Positions 32,928 through 41,536 are shown, counted from the stretch's first letter. The stretch: 64,000 bases of DNA from CAZPKH01 sp964407165 (GCA_964407165.1 CAYOUJ010000003.1:24902-88901), one strand, 5' to 3'. Made by a program: numbers and translations. The notes: generated from the letters alone by a model not told the origin.

Positions 32928-33683
32928 ATGGAGAAGTCAGACTACATATTCGGCATCCGTGCCGTCATCGAGGCCATCGAGGCCGGCCGTGAAATCGACC
33001 GCATACTCATCCGCCAGGGCCTTCAGGGCGAACTTATCGGGGAGCTCAACACGCTGATACGCAGCCACCGCATACCCGTGCGCCACGTCCCCGAGGAGCG
33101 CATCAACCGCGTCACCCGCAAGAACCACCAGGGCGTCGTGGCCATGCTCTCGGCAGTCACGTACCACAATCTTGGCAACCTCGTCAGCCAGCTCTATGAG
33201 GACGGCGTGGTGCCCTTCATCGTCGTGCTCGACGGCATCACCGACGTGCGCAACTTCGGCGCCATCGCCCGCACTTGCGAGTGCGCGGGCGTGAACGGCA
33301 TCGTCATCCCCACCCACGGCAGCGTCTCCGTCGGCGCCGACGCCGTCAAGACCTCTGCGGGTGCCCTCAACCACATCCCCGTATGCCGCGAGGCCAATCT
33401 GGTAAACACCGTCAAGTTTCTCCGCGATGCCGGGCTGCAAGTGGTCGCCGTCACGGAGAAGGCCGAAATAAACTATACGCAAGGCAATTATGACACGCCG
33501 TTAGCATTGGTCATGGGCGCCGAAGACGTAGGCATACAGCCCGACGTGCTCCGCGCGTGCGATACGCTGGCGGGCATACCCATGTTCGGCAAGATCGGCT
33601 CGCTCAACGTCTCCGTCGCCGCCGGCGTCATGATGTACGAAGTCGTGCGCCAACGCCTGGCCTCCAACGAAGTAATCATCTGA
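32928..33683 (+). CDS. rlmB: 23S rRNA (guanosine-2'-O)-methyltransferase, SpoU family
   Basis: A 251-residue methyltransferase starting at the ATG at 32928 (MEKSDYIFGIRAVIEAIEAG). The N-terminal L30e-like substrate-binding domain covers about 1-80. The SPOUT catalytic domain includes NFGAIARTCECAGVNGIV, the AdoMet-binding LVMGAEDVGIQ and the C-terminal knot GSLNVSVAAGVMMYEVVRQR. RlmB in E. coli methylates G2251, and the exact site here is inferred. The upstream start at 32862 would read through a hairpin (CTTTGG/CCAAAG near 32890-32909) and adds no domain. Confidence 0.92.
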   Translation: MEKSDYIFGIRAVIEAIEAGREIDRILIRQGLQGELIGELNTLIRSHRIPVRHVPEERINRVTRKNHQGVVAMLSAVTYHNLGNLVSQLYEDGVVPFIVVLDGITDVRNFGAIARTCECAGVNGIVIPTHGSVSVGADAVKTSAGALNHIPVCREANLVNTVKFLRDAGLQVVAVTEKAEINYTQGNYDTPLALVMGAEDVGIQPDVLRACDTLAGIPMFGKIGSLNVSVAAGVMMYEVVRQRLASNEVII

Positions 33684-33783
33684 CCCAAGTTCCGCAAGTC
33701 GAAATTAGTCGACAGGAACGCGAATTAAACGAATTACGCGAATTAACTCGCGAAGAAAAAAAGAATAAAAAGAAATTTTTAAA

Positions 33784-33957
33784 GCGGAGTTCTATAAATT
33801 CCCAAAATAAATAATTGTTTTGCTGCCACGCCGGCCTCTTTTTGGCTTAAACCGATGGTTCTTTCAGTTACGTGGCTCGCTACGCGCCATCACTCACCGT
33901 CGTTTTAATCTCAAAAATAGTCTCGAAATACAGCAACGGCAATTTTTAGAACTCCCC
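33784..33957. mobile_element. MITE-like element, copy 2 (174 bp, inverted)
   Basis: The right end AATTTTTAGAACTCCCC is identical to copy 1, and the left end GCGGAGTTCTATAAATT differs at two positions. The interior read on the minus strand matches copy 1 along its length (GGTGAGTGATGGCGCGTAGC and TTGCTGTATTTCG). It has no ORF. It occurs after rlmB in a gene-free 708-bp spacer. Confidence 0.65.
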
Positions 33958-33964
33958 TAAATGC

Positions 33965-34183
33965 GCTCCAAAGGAGCGCGCCCGTGATAACCCCGGGCAA
34001 GCGGAGCGCAGCCCGGGGAATCGGAGAGGCGTCCTCCCGCCCCGGCACCCCAAAGGGGTGCGTTAATGATTGTTGAGCCAATCATCAGCGCACCCCTTTG
34101 GGGTGCATGTCCGGGCGATTTTTCTTCACCCCCGGGCTGCGCTCCGCTTGCCCGGGGTTATCATCAAGTTGCTCCTTTGGAGC
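33965..34183. repeat. Nested GC-rich palindrome cluster, about 220 bp
   Basis: Four nested inverted pairs are visible. They are GCTCCAAAGGAGC with GCTCCTTTGGAGC at the outside, a perfect 34-bp arm pair (33985-34018 and 34130-34163, containing CCCCGGGCAAGCGGAGC), GCACCCCAAAGGGGTGCG with its complement (34045-34062 and 34089-34106), and ATGATTG/CAATCAT at the centre. The whole forms a large cruciform. There is no coding sequence. The rest of the spacer 33684-34391 holds the MITE copy and the CotH-gene promoter. Confidence 0.85.
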
Positions 34184-34305
34184 AAAATTATATTCGATAA
34201 ATAGTTACTCTTTTTTCTAAATTTTCGCTAAAACATATAAATGTTTATGTGCAAGCGTTAAATAAATGTTAAAATTGGGGGGTAATTTTTTAGGAATTAT
34301 TGCTG

Positions 34306-34378
34306 TAACTTTGGGGTGCCGAAAGCGTGACAACGCTTGCCCGCTTACCTCGCAAGCAGTTGTCAGACAAGCGCTTTC
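34306..34378 (+). promoter_or_regulatory. Promoter and fully folded leader of the CotH-like gene
   Basis: TAACTTTG lies at 34306-34313, with a weak -33 element. The leader from about 34321 folds end to end: GAAAGCG/CGCTTTC, TGACAAC/GTTGTCA and GCTTGC/GCAAGC form one interrupted stem (34321-34378). The ATG follows at 34392. There is no T tract, so translational rather than terminator-type control is more likely. Confidence 0.6.
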
Positions 34379-34391
34379 CATCTAATACACA

Positions 34392-35798
34392 ATGTTTTCC
34401 ATACTGTTACCAACCAAAAGACTCAAGACCATTCTGGCTATTACACTCATTGTAACAACCCCTCTGGCAATGCGCGCCGACAACCCTGCGGCGCCAACGG
34501 GAACCCTCCCTGTGCTATACATCAACACCGATGACGGCGCTCCAATAGTATCCAAAACGGAGTACGTCAACGGCACCTATTGGCTTGACGCCATGGACAT
34601 TCCCGGCATCGAGGGCATAGGCAGCCAATCCGTTCCCCTCGACTTGCAAATAAAAGGCCGTGGACACTCGTCATGGAAAGGTGTCAAGAAGCCCTACAAA
34701 ATCAAGTTGGGCAAAAAGCAAGCGATACTCGATATGCCCGGTAACAAGCATTGGGCGCTGCTCACCGTCTCGAGTTATACACTCGCCGGTTTCGAGCTGG
34801 ACACGCTCATAGGAATGGACTGGACGCCGGCGTTGCAACCCGTCGAACTGGTGTTAAACGGCAGGTATGACGGCCTATACTGGCTCACCGAGACAGTCCG
34901 TATCGACACGGAGAGAGTGGATATTTGGCAGCAACCCGACCTCAACACCGACTGCACTACCGTATCGGGAGGATGGTTGGTAGAAGTTGACAATTATCAC
35001 GACGACTGCCAGATAACCGTTCCGGAGTGCTCTAAATGGGCGCTCACTCTCCGCTACCACTCACCCGAGCGACTCTCCAACGAGCAACTATCCTGGCTAA
35101 CCGACGAGTTCAATGCAATCAACCAAGCGGTTTATTCAGAGGACAAAGGCTCAACGGATTGGGAGGATTATTTAGATGTCGAGAGCATGGCAAAATTTTT
35201 CATTGTGCAGGAGGTGCTAGACAATCCCGACGGCTTCCATGGGAGTTTCTATCTGCACAAGGATGCCGGTACAGAAAGCAAATGGATTGCAGGACCGCTG
35301 TGGGATCTGACATCATACCATCGTGAGAAGACGGACTATACCTTCCGCATGCCTGTCCACTACACCATCACGCCACATTGGATAGGTCAGTTGATACAAT
35401 ATCCCGACTTCTGCAAAGCCGTTGCCGATGAATGGGAAAAGTTATACCCCTCGCAGGTTGAGCCGCTTATGAATTACATTGAAGATGTTATGGTGCCTCT
35501 GGCGGAGGCAGAGAAGGCAAACAGCGCCCGTTGGCCGACGCTGCCTTACGCGCCCACGGAAGTTACTATTGAGACCACCAAGAACGTGCTCAGAGCCAAC
35601 ATGGAATGGTTTGACAAGCATCTGCCGACCACGTCCGGAATGGTCGCCAACATCTCAGCCGAAATTCCGGTAAATTCATTCGACGTCTATAACATGCAAG
35701 GCATCAAGATAAAAGAAGCCGACACACTTGACGACGCCCTGCGTGGGCTTGCTCCCGGATACTATATTATTAACCGGCGCGTCTACCGGATTTGGTAG
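34392..35798 (+). CDS. CotH-kinase family secreted protein with T9SS-like tail
   Basis: A 468-residue protein with a signal peptide (through about residue 28) and a CotH-type atypical kinase fold. Family marks are DLQIKGRGHSSW, KKPYKIKL, ALLTVSSYTL, NGRYDGLYWLTETVRID and GPLWDLTSY. CotH proteins phosphorylate spore-coat proteins in Bacillus; in Bacteroidetes they are exported proteins of unknown target. The last 40 residues (FDVYNMQGIKIKE, then LAPGYYIINRRVYRIW) resemble a type IX sorting domain. Its base composition is lower in GC than that of the neighbouring housekeeping genes, suggesting an accessory gene. Confidence 0.82.
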   Translation: MFSILLPTKRLKTILAITLIVTTPLAMRADNPAAPTGTLPVLYINTDDGAPIVSKTEYVNGTYWLDAMDIPGIEGIGSQSVPLDLQIKGRGHSSWKGVKKPYKIKLGKKQAILDMPGNKHWALLTVSSYTLAGFELDTLIGMDWTPALQPVELVLNGRYDGLYWLTETVRIDTERVDIWQQPDLNTDCTTVSGGWLVEVDNYHDDCQITVPECSKWALTLRYHSPERLSNEQLSWLTDEFNAINQAVYSEDKGSTDWEDYLDVESMAKFFIVQEVLDNPDGFHGSFYLHKDAGTESKWIAGPLWDLTSYHREKTDYTFRMPVHYTITPHWIGQLIQYPDFCKAVADEWEKLYPSQVEPLMNYIEDVMVPLAEAEKANSARWPTLPYAPTEVTIETTKNVLRANMEWFDKHLPTTSGMVANISAEIPVNSFDVYNMQGIKIKEADTLDDALRGLAPGYYIINRRVYRIW

Positions 35799-35826
35799 GT
35801 TCGCAACTAAATCGTAATTTTACGGC

Positions 35827-36579
35827 ATGAAAAAGACTATTGTTTTGTTGATGATGGCGGCCACATGTACGATGATAGCCGCACAAGAGACAGACTCACA
35901 GGAGCGTTTCCTGGACTACACCTCGGGAGAGTTCTTCACCGGTGAGACCACAAACCGTGAACTGTGGCCAGAGTGGTACGGCTATCCTGACGACGAGGGC
36001 ATCACGGTGGAGTGGAACATACGCTACGCTATAGTGGAGGACAGTCCCTATTATAACGGGTGCGTGCGCTGGTGCATCCCGGAGTTCAACGTACTCGACA
36101 TGGAGGGGAAGCCGGAGATTGCCTTTCATGGGCACTATTACGAACTGCCCGCAGGCTACAAGAGCGTCTCGATCTCGCTCCTCGAGGCTGAATACAAGGA
36201 TTTCAACTATGAGCTTCAGCCTGCGTTGCCTCCTGTTTTAGACTGGGAGCCGCAGCGTTTTGTGGATATAGTGCCATACACTGGTTTCTATCCTGCCGAA
36301 ACGCAGGAGGTAAGTGACATTGCGATTTACCGCGGCATATATTCAGCGTTGGTGGTAACGCAGCCTGTGCAATATGATTACCAAAACCATATAGTCCGCG
36401 CTTACACTCACCTGAAGTATCGCATAGACTACAAAGAGGAATCGGGCATCGAAGGTTTCAATGCCGACGACACACAGGCCAAGTATTACAATCTTCAGGG
36501 TATTCGCATTGCCGAGCCTCAGCCGGGAGAGCTATACATTGAACGCCGCGGCAACGTAGCCCGTAAAATCCGTTGGTAG
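35827..36579 (+). CDS. Secreted protein resembling a C25 (gingipain-type) propeptide
   Basis: A 250-residue protein with a signal peptide (MKKTIVLLMMAATCTMIAA). The central 120 residues (ELPAGYKSVSISLLEAEYKD, VDIVPYTGFYPAETQEVSDI and YRGIYSALVVTQPVQYDYQN) resemble the beta-sandwich propeptide of C25 cysteine peptidases, but no peptidase domain follows. It ends with YYNLQGIRIAEPQPGELYIE, a T9SS-like sorting motif also seen in the CotH-like protein 28 bp upstream. It may be an inhibitor or a relic, or have no relation to peptidases. Its stop codon abuts the stop of the convergent trmN6-like gene. Confidence 0.6.
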   Translation: MKKTIVLLMMAATCTMIAAQETDSQERFLDYTSGEFFTGETTNRELWPEWYGYPDDEGITVEWNIRYAIVEDSPYYNGCVRWCIPEFNVLDMEGKPEIAFHGHYYELPAGYKSVSISLLEAEYKDFNYELQPALPPVLDWEPQRFVDIVPYTGFYPAETQEVSDIAIYRGIYSALVVTQPVQYDYQNHIVRAYTHLKYRIDYKEESGIEGFNADDTQAKYYNLQGIRIAEPQPGELYIERRGNVARKIRW

Positions 36580-37269
36580 TCAGCGGATGTAGAAGGGGGC
36601 GACTAAGTCTTGGTAGGCGGGGGAGCCGATGAGGAGGGAGTCGCGTCGGGTCATTACGGGCCTGCGGCCGACGAGCCAGAGCTGACGGCGCGGGGGTTTG
36701 CCCGGGGCTGTTATGACTGTTGTGAGCCGCTCGACGCACAGCCGGGCCATGGTGACCATAGTGTCGATGTCGGCCTCGCGGTCGGCCGGGGCGATGAACG
36801 CCATCCGCCCGTCGGGGGCGAGGAGCCACGCGGCGAGCTGCACGAGCGTCTCGATGGTGAGCGTGCCCTCGTGGCGCGCGGCGTTGCGGCGACAGTCGGG
36901 GGCGGCTAACCCTGTGGTGAAGAAGGGGGGATTGCTGATGATAAGGTCTTGCTCGCCAAGTATTTCGCGCACGTCCATGACGTCGGCGCACATAATGGCC
37001 ACGCGGTCGGCCCAGGGCGAGGCGAGCACGTTGATGTGCGCCTCCTCCGAGGCCGCCATGTCTATCTCCACGCCCACCACGTGTGCCTCGGGTGCCCGCT
37101 GGGCTATCATCAGGGATATAAGGCCGGTGCCGGCGCCCACGTCGAGCACGCGGCGCGCGCCGTCGACAGGCGCCCACGCTCCGACAAGCACTCCGTCGGT
37201 GCCTACCTTCATGGCGCTACGTTTCTGATATATAGCGAATTGCTTGAATTCAAAAGTATTTTCTCCCAT
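36580..37269 (-). CDS. tRNA1(Val) adenine-37 N6-methyltransferase family
   Basis: A 229-residue AdoMet-dependent methyltransferase of the TrmN6/YfiC type. FEFKQFAIYQKRSAMKVGTDGV is the family N-terminus (shown up to 20 residues: KQFAIYQKRSAMKVGTDGVL). The AdoMet motif is VLDVGAGTGLISL, and the N6-adenine motif NPPF appears in DLIISNPPFFTTG. RRQLWLVGRRP near the C-terminus is also typical. It acts on tRNA in the cytoplasm. It is divergent from engB. Confidence 0.92.
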   Translation of the reverse strand: MGENTFEFKQFAIYQKRSAMKVGTDGVLVGAWAPVDGARRVLDVGAGTGLISLMIAQRAPEAHVVGVEIDMAASEEAHINVLASPWADRVAIMCADVMDVREILGEQDLIISNPPFFTTGLAAPDCRRNAARHEGTLTIETLVQLAAWLLAPDGRMAFIAPADREADIDTMVTMARLCVERLTTVITAPGKPPRRQLWLVGRRPVMTRRDSLLIGSPAYQDLVAPFYIR

Positions 37270-37298
37270 TTTTGCCCTGCAAATTTAACAATTTTCGC

Positions 37299-37306
37299 TA
37301 CATTTG
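37299..37306 (+). promoter_or_regulatory. -7 element of the engB promoter
   Basis: TACATTTG fits TAnnTTTG. The nearest TTTG upstream (37271-37274) is 24 bp away, longer than usual, so the -33 assignment is uncertain. A minus-strand TAAATTTG (37280-37287) may serve the divergent gene. Confidence 0.4.
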
Positions 37307-37338
37307 CGTTAATAATAAGAGAGAAATAAGTAGAAGAG

Positions 37339-37965
37339 ATGATAATCAACACCGCACGTTTCGAAATAAGCAACACCGACGTCCGGAAGTGCCCGGCCGG
37401 GCAGCGCCACGAGTACGCCTTCATCGGCCGCTCCAACGTGGGCAAGTCGTCGCTCATCAACATGCTCACGCGCCACAAGGGGCTGGCCAAGACCTCGGCC
37501 ACCCCCGGCAAGACCATGCTAATCAACCACTTCCTGGTCAACGACTCGTGGTACATAGTCGACCTGCCCGGCTACGGCTACGCGCGGCGCGGCAAGGAGA
37601 GCCGCGAGGAGCTGCGGCAGATTATCGAGAGCTACATACTCTACCGGGAGCAGATGACCAACCTGTTCCTGCTCATCGACATACGCCACGCCCCCCAGAA
37701 GATCGACCTGGAGTTTATGGAGTGGCTGGGGGAGAACGGGGTGCCGTTCAGCATTGTGTTCACCAAGGCTGACAAGGAGGGTCCCGTGGCCGGCCAGCAG
37801 AAAGTGGCCGACTACTGCGCCAAGCTGCTCGAGACGTGGGAGGAGCTGCCACCCGTGTTCGTCACCTCATCGACCGACTCGCGCGGCCGCGACGCCCTTC
37901 TCGACTACATCGAGGAGATGAACCGCCTCCCCCTCGCCCCCGCCGAGCCTGAAAACGCCAAATAA
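37339..37965 (+). CDS. engB: Ribosome biogenesis GTPase EngB (YihA/YsxC)
   Basis: A 208-residue GTPase that helps assemble the 50S subunit. G1 is GRSNVGKSSLINML, the G2 region contains TPGKT, G3 is DLPGYGYARR, G4 is FTKADK, and G5 is TSSTDSRG. The length and motif order are standard. A GC-rich hairpin follows the stop codon at 37978-38000. Confidence 0.95.
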   Translation: MIINTARFEISNTDVRKCPAGQRHEYAFIGRSNVGKSSLINMLTRHKGLAKTSATPGKTMLINHFLVNDSWYIVDLPGYGYARRGKESREELRQIIESYILYREQMTNLFLLIDIRHAPQKIDLEFMEWLGENGVPFSIVFTKADKEGPVAGQQKVADYCAKLLETWEELPPVFVTSSTDSRGRDALLDYIEEMNRLPLAPAEPENAK

Positions 37966-37977
37966 CCGATTACCGTG

Positions 37978-38000
37978 CTTGTGGGGCTTTGCCCCACAAG
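37978..38000 (+). terminator. Hairpin after engB
   Basis: CTTGTGGGGC and GCCCCACAAG form a perfect 10-bp stem with a TTT loop. There is no T tract, so it may be an attenuator or processing site before the small gene at 38026. Confidence 0.5.
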
Positions 38001-38025
38001 TCTAACCCATAAAACCCTCATAACC

Positions 38026-38178
38026 ATGGACAAAAATTCCAAGATAAAGGACGCCGGCAAGTACCCCGGCATAGCCGTCGACGTCGCCGACGACGAGAAG
38101 ACCCCCAAGGACGTTGACAAGACCCAGCCCGAGCGGCTCAACAACAACCCCCGCGACCACGTCTTCAACTACAAGTGA
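38026..38178 (+). CDS. Small hydrophilic hypothetical protein (50 residues)
   Basis: The frame from the ATG at 38026 encodes a highly charged peptide (MDKNSKIKDAGKYPGIAVDV, ending NNNPRDHVFNYK). Codon use resembles that of neighbouring genes. It has no signal or helix and is likely cytoplasmic and disordered. It lies 61 bp after engB on the same strand. An upstream start at 37975 would run through the hairpin and is less likely. No family is recognised. Confidence 0.55.
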   Translation: MDKNSKIKDAGKYPGIAVDVADDEKTPKDVDKTQPERLNNNPRDHVFNYK

Positions 38179-38179
38179 T

Positions 38180-38294
38180 GAGTGATTAGTGGTTAGTGAT
38201 TAGTGGTTAGTGATTAGCGATTAGTGATTAGCTAAATGCCTCACGGGCAGGCCACTCTCACAACTAATAACTAATAACTAATCACTAATCACTG
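38180..38294. repeat. Inverted array of GATTAGTG / CACTAATC words
   Basis: The left arm (38180-38232) repeats TTAGTGATTAGTGG-like words. The right arm (about 38261-38294) repeats the complement ACTAATCACTAATCAC. It occupies the spacer before the RelA-like gene. Confidence 0.8.
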
Positions 38295-38303
38295 AAATTT
38301 TTG

Positions 38304-38311
38304 TATCTTTG
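38304..38311 (+). promoter_or_regulatory. -7 element of the RelA/SpoT-like gene
   Basis: TATCTTTG lies 21 bp before the ATG at 38333. No clear TTTG is found at the -33 distance, which falls in the repeat array. Confidence 0.4.
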
Positions 38312-38332
38312 CCAATCAAAACGTCATAGCCT

Positions 38333-40540
38333 ATGGAGGAAGGATATTTCAACGCCGCCGAGCGCCAGCAAATGCCTGCGCTGATGGTGCGCTTCGTGCG
38401 CACAGTCCGCCCCGCCATGTCATACGACGACCTCCAGGCCCTGCGCCGCGTGCTCGCCGAGGGCGTGCGCGGCGGCCTTATGCCCCGCTCACCCTACGGC
38501 ATCAACCCACTGATACACAACGTCAAGACAGCCATCTCCATCAGCGAGGAGCTGGGCGCCGAGCGCCACATAGTCGCCGCCATCATGCTCCGCGACCTCT
38601 GCCGCGACGAGCACCTGACGCTCGCCGACATCGAGGCCGACTGGGGGCCCGACACGGCGCGCCTGATTAAGGGGCTGCTCAAGGTGCAGACCCTCTACAG
38701 CCGCCAAGCGGCCGTCATGAGCGAGAACTTCCGCAACCTCCTGCTCACCTTTGCCGAGGATATTCGCGTGATTATCATAATGATAGTCGACCGCCTCGTG
38801 CTCATGCAGGCCATCAACCACCACCCCGACGAGAAGTATGTCTCGGAGGTAGCCTTCGAGGCAAACTACCTCTACGCCCCCCTGGCTCACCGCCTCGGCC
38901 TCTACCACATCAAGAGCATACTCGAGGACCTCTCGCTCAAATACACCAACCGCCCCATCTTCACCCGCATCGCCCGCGACCTCAACGCCACCAAGCGCAA
39001 GCGCGACGCCTACATAGCCGACTTCATAGCCCCTGTCAAACAGAAGCTTGAGGAGGCCGGGCTGAAGTTTGACATCAAAGGCCGCACAAAGTCGATAAGC
39101 TCAATCTGGAACAAGATACGCAAGCAGAACAACGACCTGGAGCACATCTACGACCTCTTCGCCATCCGCATCATCATCGACACCCCCCCGGAGAAGGAGA
39201 AGAGCCAGTGCTGGCTCGCCTACTCGATAGTCACCGACATGTACACGCCCAACCCGGCGCGCATGAAGGACTGGATCTCCATCCCCAAGACCAACGGCTA
39301 CGAGTCGCTGCACATCACCGTCAAAGGGCCGGAGAACAAGTGGGTGGAGGTGCAGATACGCACGCGCCGCATGGACCTCATCGCCGAGAAGGGCCTGGCC
39401 GCCCACTGGAAATACAAGGGCATCAAGAGCGAGGACGACCTCGACTCGTGGATGAACAACGTGCGCGACATCCTCGACAGCGCCGCCGCCGGCCCTATGG
39501 AGCTGATGAAGGACGTGAAGATGGATCTCTACAGCCACGAGGTGTTTGTCTTCACCCCCCGCGGCGACCTCCACCGGCTGCCCGAGGGGGCCACGGTGCT
39601 CGACTTCGCGTTCAGCATACACTCCGGCCTGGGCTGCCAGTGCACCGGCGCGATAGTCAACGGCCGCAACCGCAAGCTCAACTACAAGCTGCAAAACGGC
39701 GACACCGTGGAGGTCACCACCTCGCAGCAGCAGGCGCCGAAGCAAGACTGGCTCGGCTTCGTGGTCACCAACAAGGCGCGCAACAAGATACGCCAGACCC
39801 TCAACGAACGCGCGCGCCGCGCCGGCGAGCTGGCCAAGGAGCTGCTCATGCGCCGATTCAAAAACCGCAAGATCGAGGTCGACGAGGGTGAGCTCTCACG
39901 CACCATCAAGAAGATGGGCTACAAGACCGCCGCCGAGTTCTACGTCGCCCTGGCCGAGGAGGCCATCACCCCCAACGAGGTCATCGCCGAGTATATAGCG
40001 CTGATCGAGAAGGCCAAAGCTGAGGCCGAGGCTCACAGCGCCGAGGAGTTTGTGCTCAACCCCCGCGCCGACGAGGAGGGCGCGCGCTCTGACGACGTGC
40101 TCATCATCGGCGAGGGGGTCAAGGGGATCAACTACAAGCTCGCCCGCTGCTGCAACCCCATCTACGGCGACCGCGTCTTCGGATTCATCTCCGCCGAGGG
40201 GGTCATCAAGATACACCGCGACGACTGCCCCAACGCCGCCAACATACGCGCCCGCTACCCCTACCGCGTCATCAACACCCGCTGGTCGGGCACCGTCGGC
40301 ACACAGTTCGGCGCCACCCTGCGCATCGTCGGCAACGACGACCTCGGCATCGTCACCAACATCACCTCCATCATCGCCAAGGAGCGCCGCGCCTACCTGC
40401 GCAACATCTCCATCGACAGCCACGACGGCATGTTCAACGGCTACCTCGTCATCGGCGTCGACACCACCGAAACCCTGAGCGAACTCATCAAGAAAATCAA
40501 AACCGTAAAAGGAGTCAAAGATGTGCAACGCAACAACTAA
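38333..40540 (+). CDS. RelA/SpoT family (p)ppGpp synthetase, hydrolase site degenerate
   Basis: A 735-residue long Rel protein: HD region (about 40-190), synthetase domain (about 225-365), TGS (about 395-455) and C-terminal ACT (about 660-730). The synthetase domain has GRTKSISSIWNKI, YDLFAIRIII, IPKTNGYESLHITVKG and VQIRTRRMDLIAEKGLAAHW. In the HD region the usual HDxxED appears as LRDLCRDE, and the later LADRLHN-type motif as IVDRLVLM, so the metal-binding histidine is missing. It is therefore probably a RelA-like synthetase without ppGpp hydrolase activity. The next gene overlaps its end by 20 bp. Confidence 0.9.
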   Translation: MEEGYFNAAERQQMPALMVRFVRTVRPAMSYDDLQALRRVLAEGVRGGLMPRSPYGINPLIHNVKTAISISEELGAERHIVAAIMLRDLCRDEHLTLADIEADWGPDTARLIKGLLKVQTLYSRQAAVMSENFRNLLLTFAEDIRVIIIMIVDRLVLMQAINHHPDEKYVSEVAFEANYLYAPLAHRLGLYHIKSILEDLSLKYTNRPIFTRIARDLNATKRKRDAYIADFIAPVKQKLEEAGLKFDIKGRTKSISSIWNKIRKQNNDLEHIYDLFAIRIIIDTPPEKEKSQCWLAYSIVTDMYTPNPARMKDWISIPKTNGYESLHITVKGPENKWVEVQIRTRRMDLIAEKGLAAHWKYKGIKSEDDLDSWMNNVRDILDSAAAGPMELMKDVKMDLYSHEVFVFTPRGDLHRLPEGATVLDFAFSIHSGLGCQCTGAIVNGRNRKLNYKLQNGDTVEVTTSQQQAPKQDWLGFVVTNKARNKIRQTLNERARRAGELAKELLMRRFKNRKIEVDEGELSRTIKKMGYKTAAEFYVALAEEAITPNEVIAEYIALIEKAKAEAEAHSAEEFVLNPRADEEGARSDDVLIIGEGVKGINYKLARCCNPIYGDRVFGFISAEGVIKIHRDDCPNAANIRARYPYRVINTRWSGTVGTQFGATLRIVGNDDLGIVTNITSIIAKERRAYLRNISIDSHDGMFNGYLVIGVDTTETLSELIKKIKTVKGVKDVQRNN

Positions 40541-41345
40541 AACGCTCTTATTAGCAGTGTTTACCCTCGTGTTGGCCGCGTGCGGTCGCTCGGAGGCCGA
40601 CCGTGCCGCAGCCATGCTCGCCCGGGCACAGGCCGCTTACGATGCCCACGACTACTCCGCCGCCGTGGCCCTGACCGACTCGCTGCCAAAGGCGTTCCCC
40701 TCGGCCGCCACGGAGCGGCGCGCCGCCCTGCACCTCCACTCGCAGGCCTTGGAGGGGCTGTGCACCGTACAGCTCGCCGAGACCGACAGCCTCATCCTCG
40801 CCCTCCAGGCCCGCGGCGACGAGTTGCAAAAAGGCCTGAAATATGTGCCGCAAGAGTTTGAGGGATATTACGTCATGGCCGACGGGAGCGGGGCGGCGGG
40901 GCGCGAGGGCGGCGCCCCGCTCCAGGCACGCCTCACCCCCGACAGGCAAATATATCTCATCTCCACCGCCACCGGCTCGCCTCGCCACACCGCCATACGC
41001 GTCACCGCCCCCGACGGCTCTAACTCATGCACCGCCCCCGTCCCCTACGACGGCGAGGCCAACTCCCGCGCCGCCGCCGCCGAGACCGTATACTTCACCG
41101 GGGCGAACGCCGACACCATCGCCCGGTTTATCTTCGACCACCGCTCCGAGCCCCTGACCATCACTTTCGAGGGAGGCACGCCGCAGACCGTCACCCTCCC
41201 CGACGCCACCGTGGCCAACATCGCGCAGATGTACGACTTCGTCGACACCTCGCGCCGGCTCAAATTAGCTCTCCTGCGCAAGGAGCGCCTCGAGCAGCAG
41301 CTCACCGTCGCCCGCAACCAGACGGCCCGCACCTCCCCCGACTAA
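40521..41345 (+). CDS. Hypothetical lipoprotein
   Basis: A 274-residue protein with a lipoprotein signal (lipobox LVLAAC near residue 16-21), then a helical region (DRAAAMLARAQAAYDAHDYS) and a beta-rich central part. It ends in a helical, basic tail. The start overlaps the Rel gene by 20 bp, suggesting translational coupling. In the middle a GC-rich palindromic repeat unit (40898-40925) is translated in frame as REGGAPLQ. No family is recognised. A strong hairpin follows (41381-41433). Confidence 0.7.
   Translation: MCNATTKTLLLAVFTLVLAACGRSEADRAAAMLARAQAAYDAHDYSAAVALTDSLPKAFPSAATERRAALHLHSQALEGLCTVQLAETDSLILALQARGDELQKGLKYVPQEFEGYYVMADGSGAAGREGGAPLQARLTPDRQIYLISTATGSPRHTAIRVTAPDGSNSCTAPVPYDGEANSRAAAAETVYFTGANADTIARFIFDHRSEPLTITFEGGTPQTVTLPDATVANIAQMYDFVDTSRRLKLALLRKERLEQQLTVARNQTARTSPD
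40898..40925 (+). repeat. GC-rich palindromic unit inside the lipoprotein gene
   Basis: GGGGCGCGAGGG followed by CGGCGCCCCGCTCCAG matches the 30-bp array unit at 44232-44543 over 28 bp with few differences. It is read in the same frame as in the M1 peptidase gene. Confidence 0.6.
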
Positions 41346-41380
41346 ACGGTCTCATACCGAAACGACAGAAACACAAGAAA

Positions 41381-41433
41381 CTTGCAACCACGAATTTTGC
41401 AGCCACGATTTTTGCAAAATTCGGGGTTGCAAG
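41381..41433 (+). terminator. Terminator-like hairpin after the lipoprotein gene
   Basis: CTTGCAACC and CGAATTTTGC (41381-41400) pair with GCAAAATTCG and GGTTGCAAG (41414-41433). The stem is about 19 bp with one unpaired base. Confidence 0.65.
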
Positions 41434-41536
41434 TCTGTTGTTTAATCTAAAAAGTTTCTGTTGTTTCAATTATAATACGCCCCAGATTTGAGACCGATGG
41501 GTAAGGCAAATTTAAAATCACTAAATTTGCACCCAT

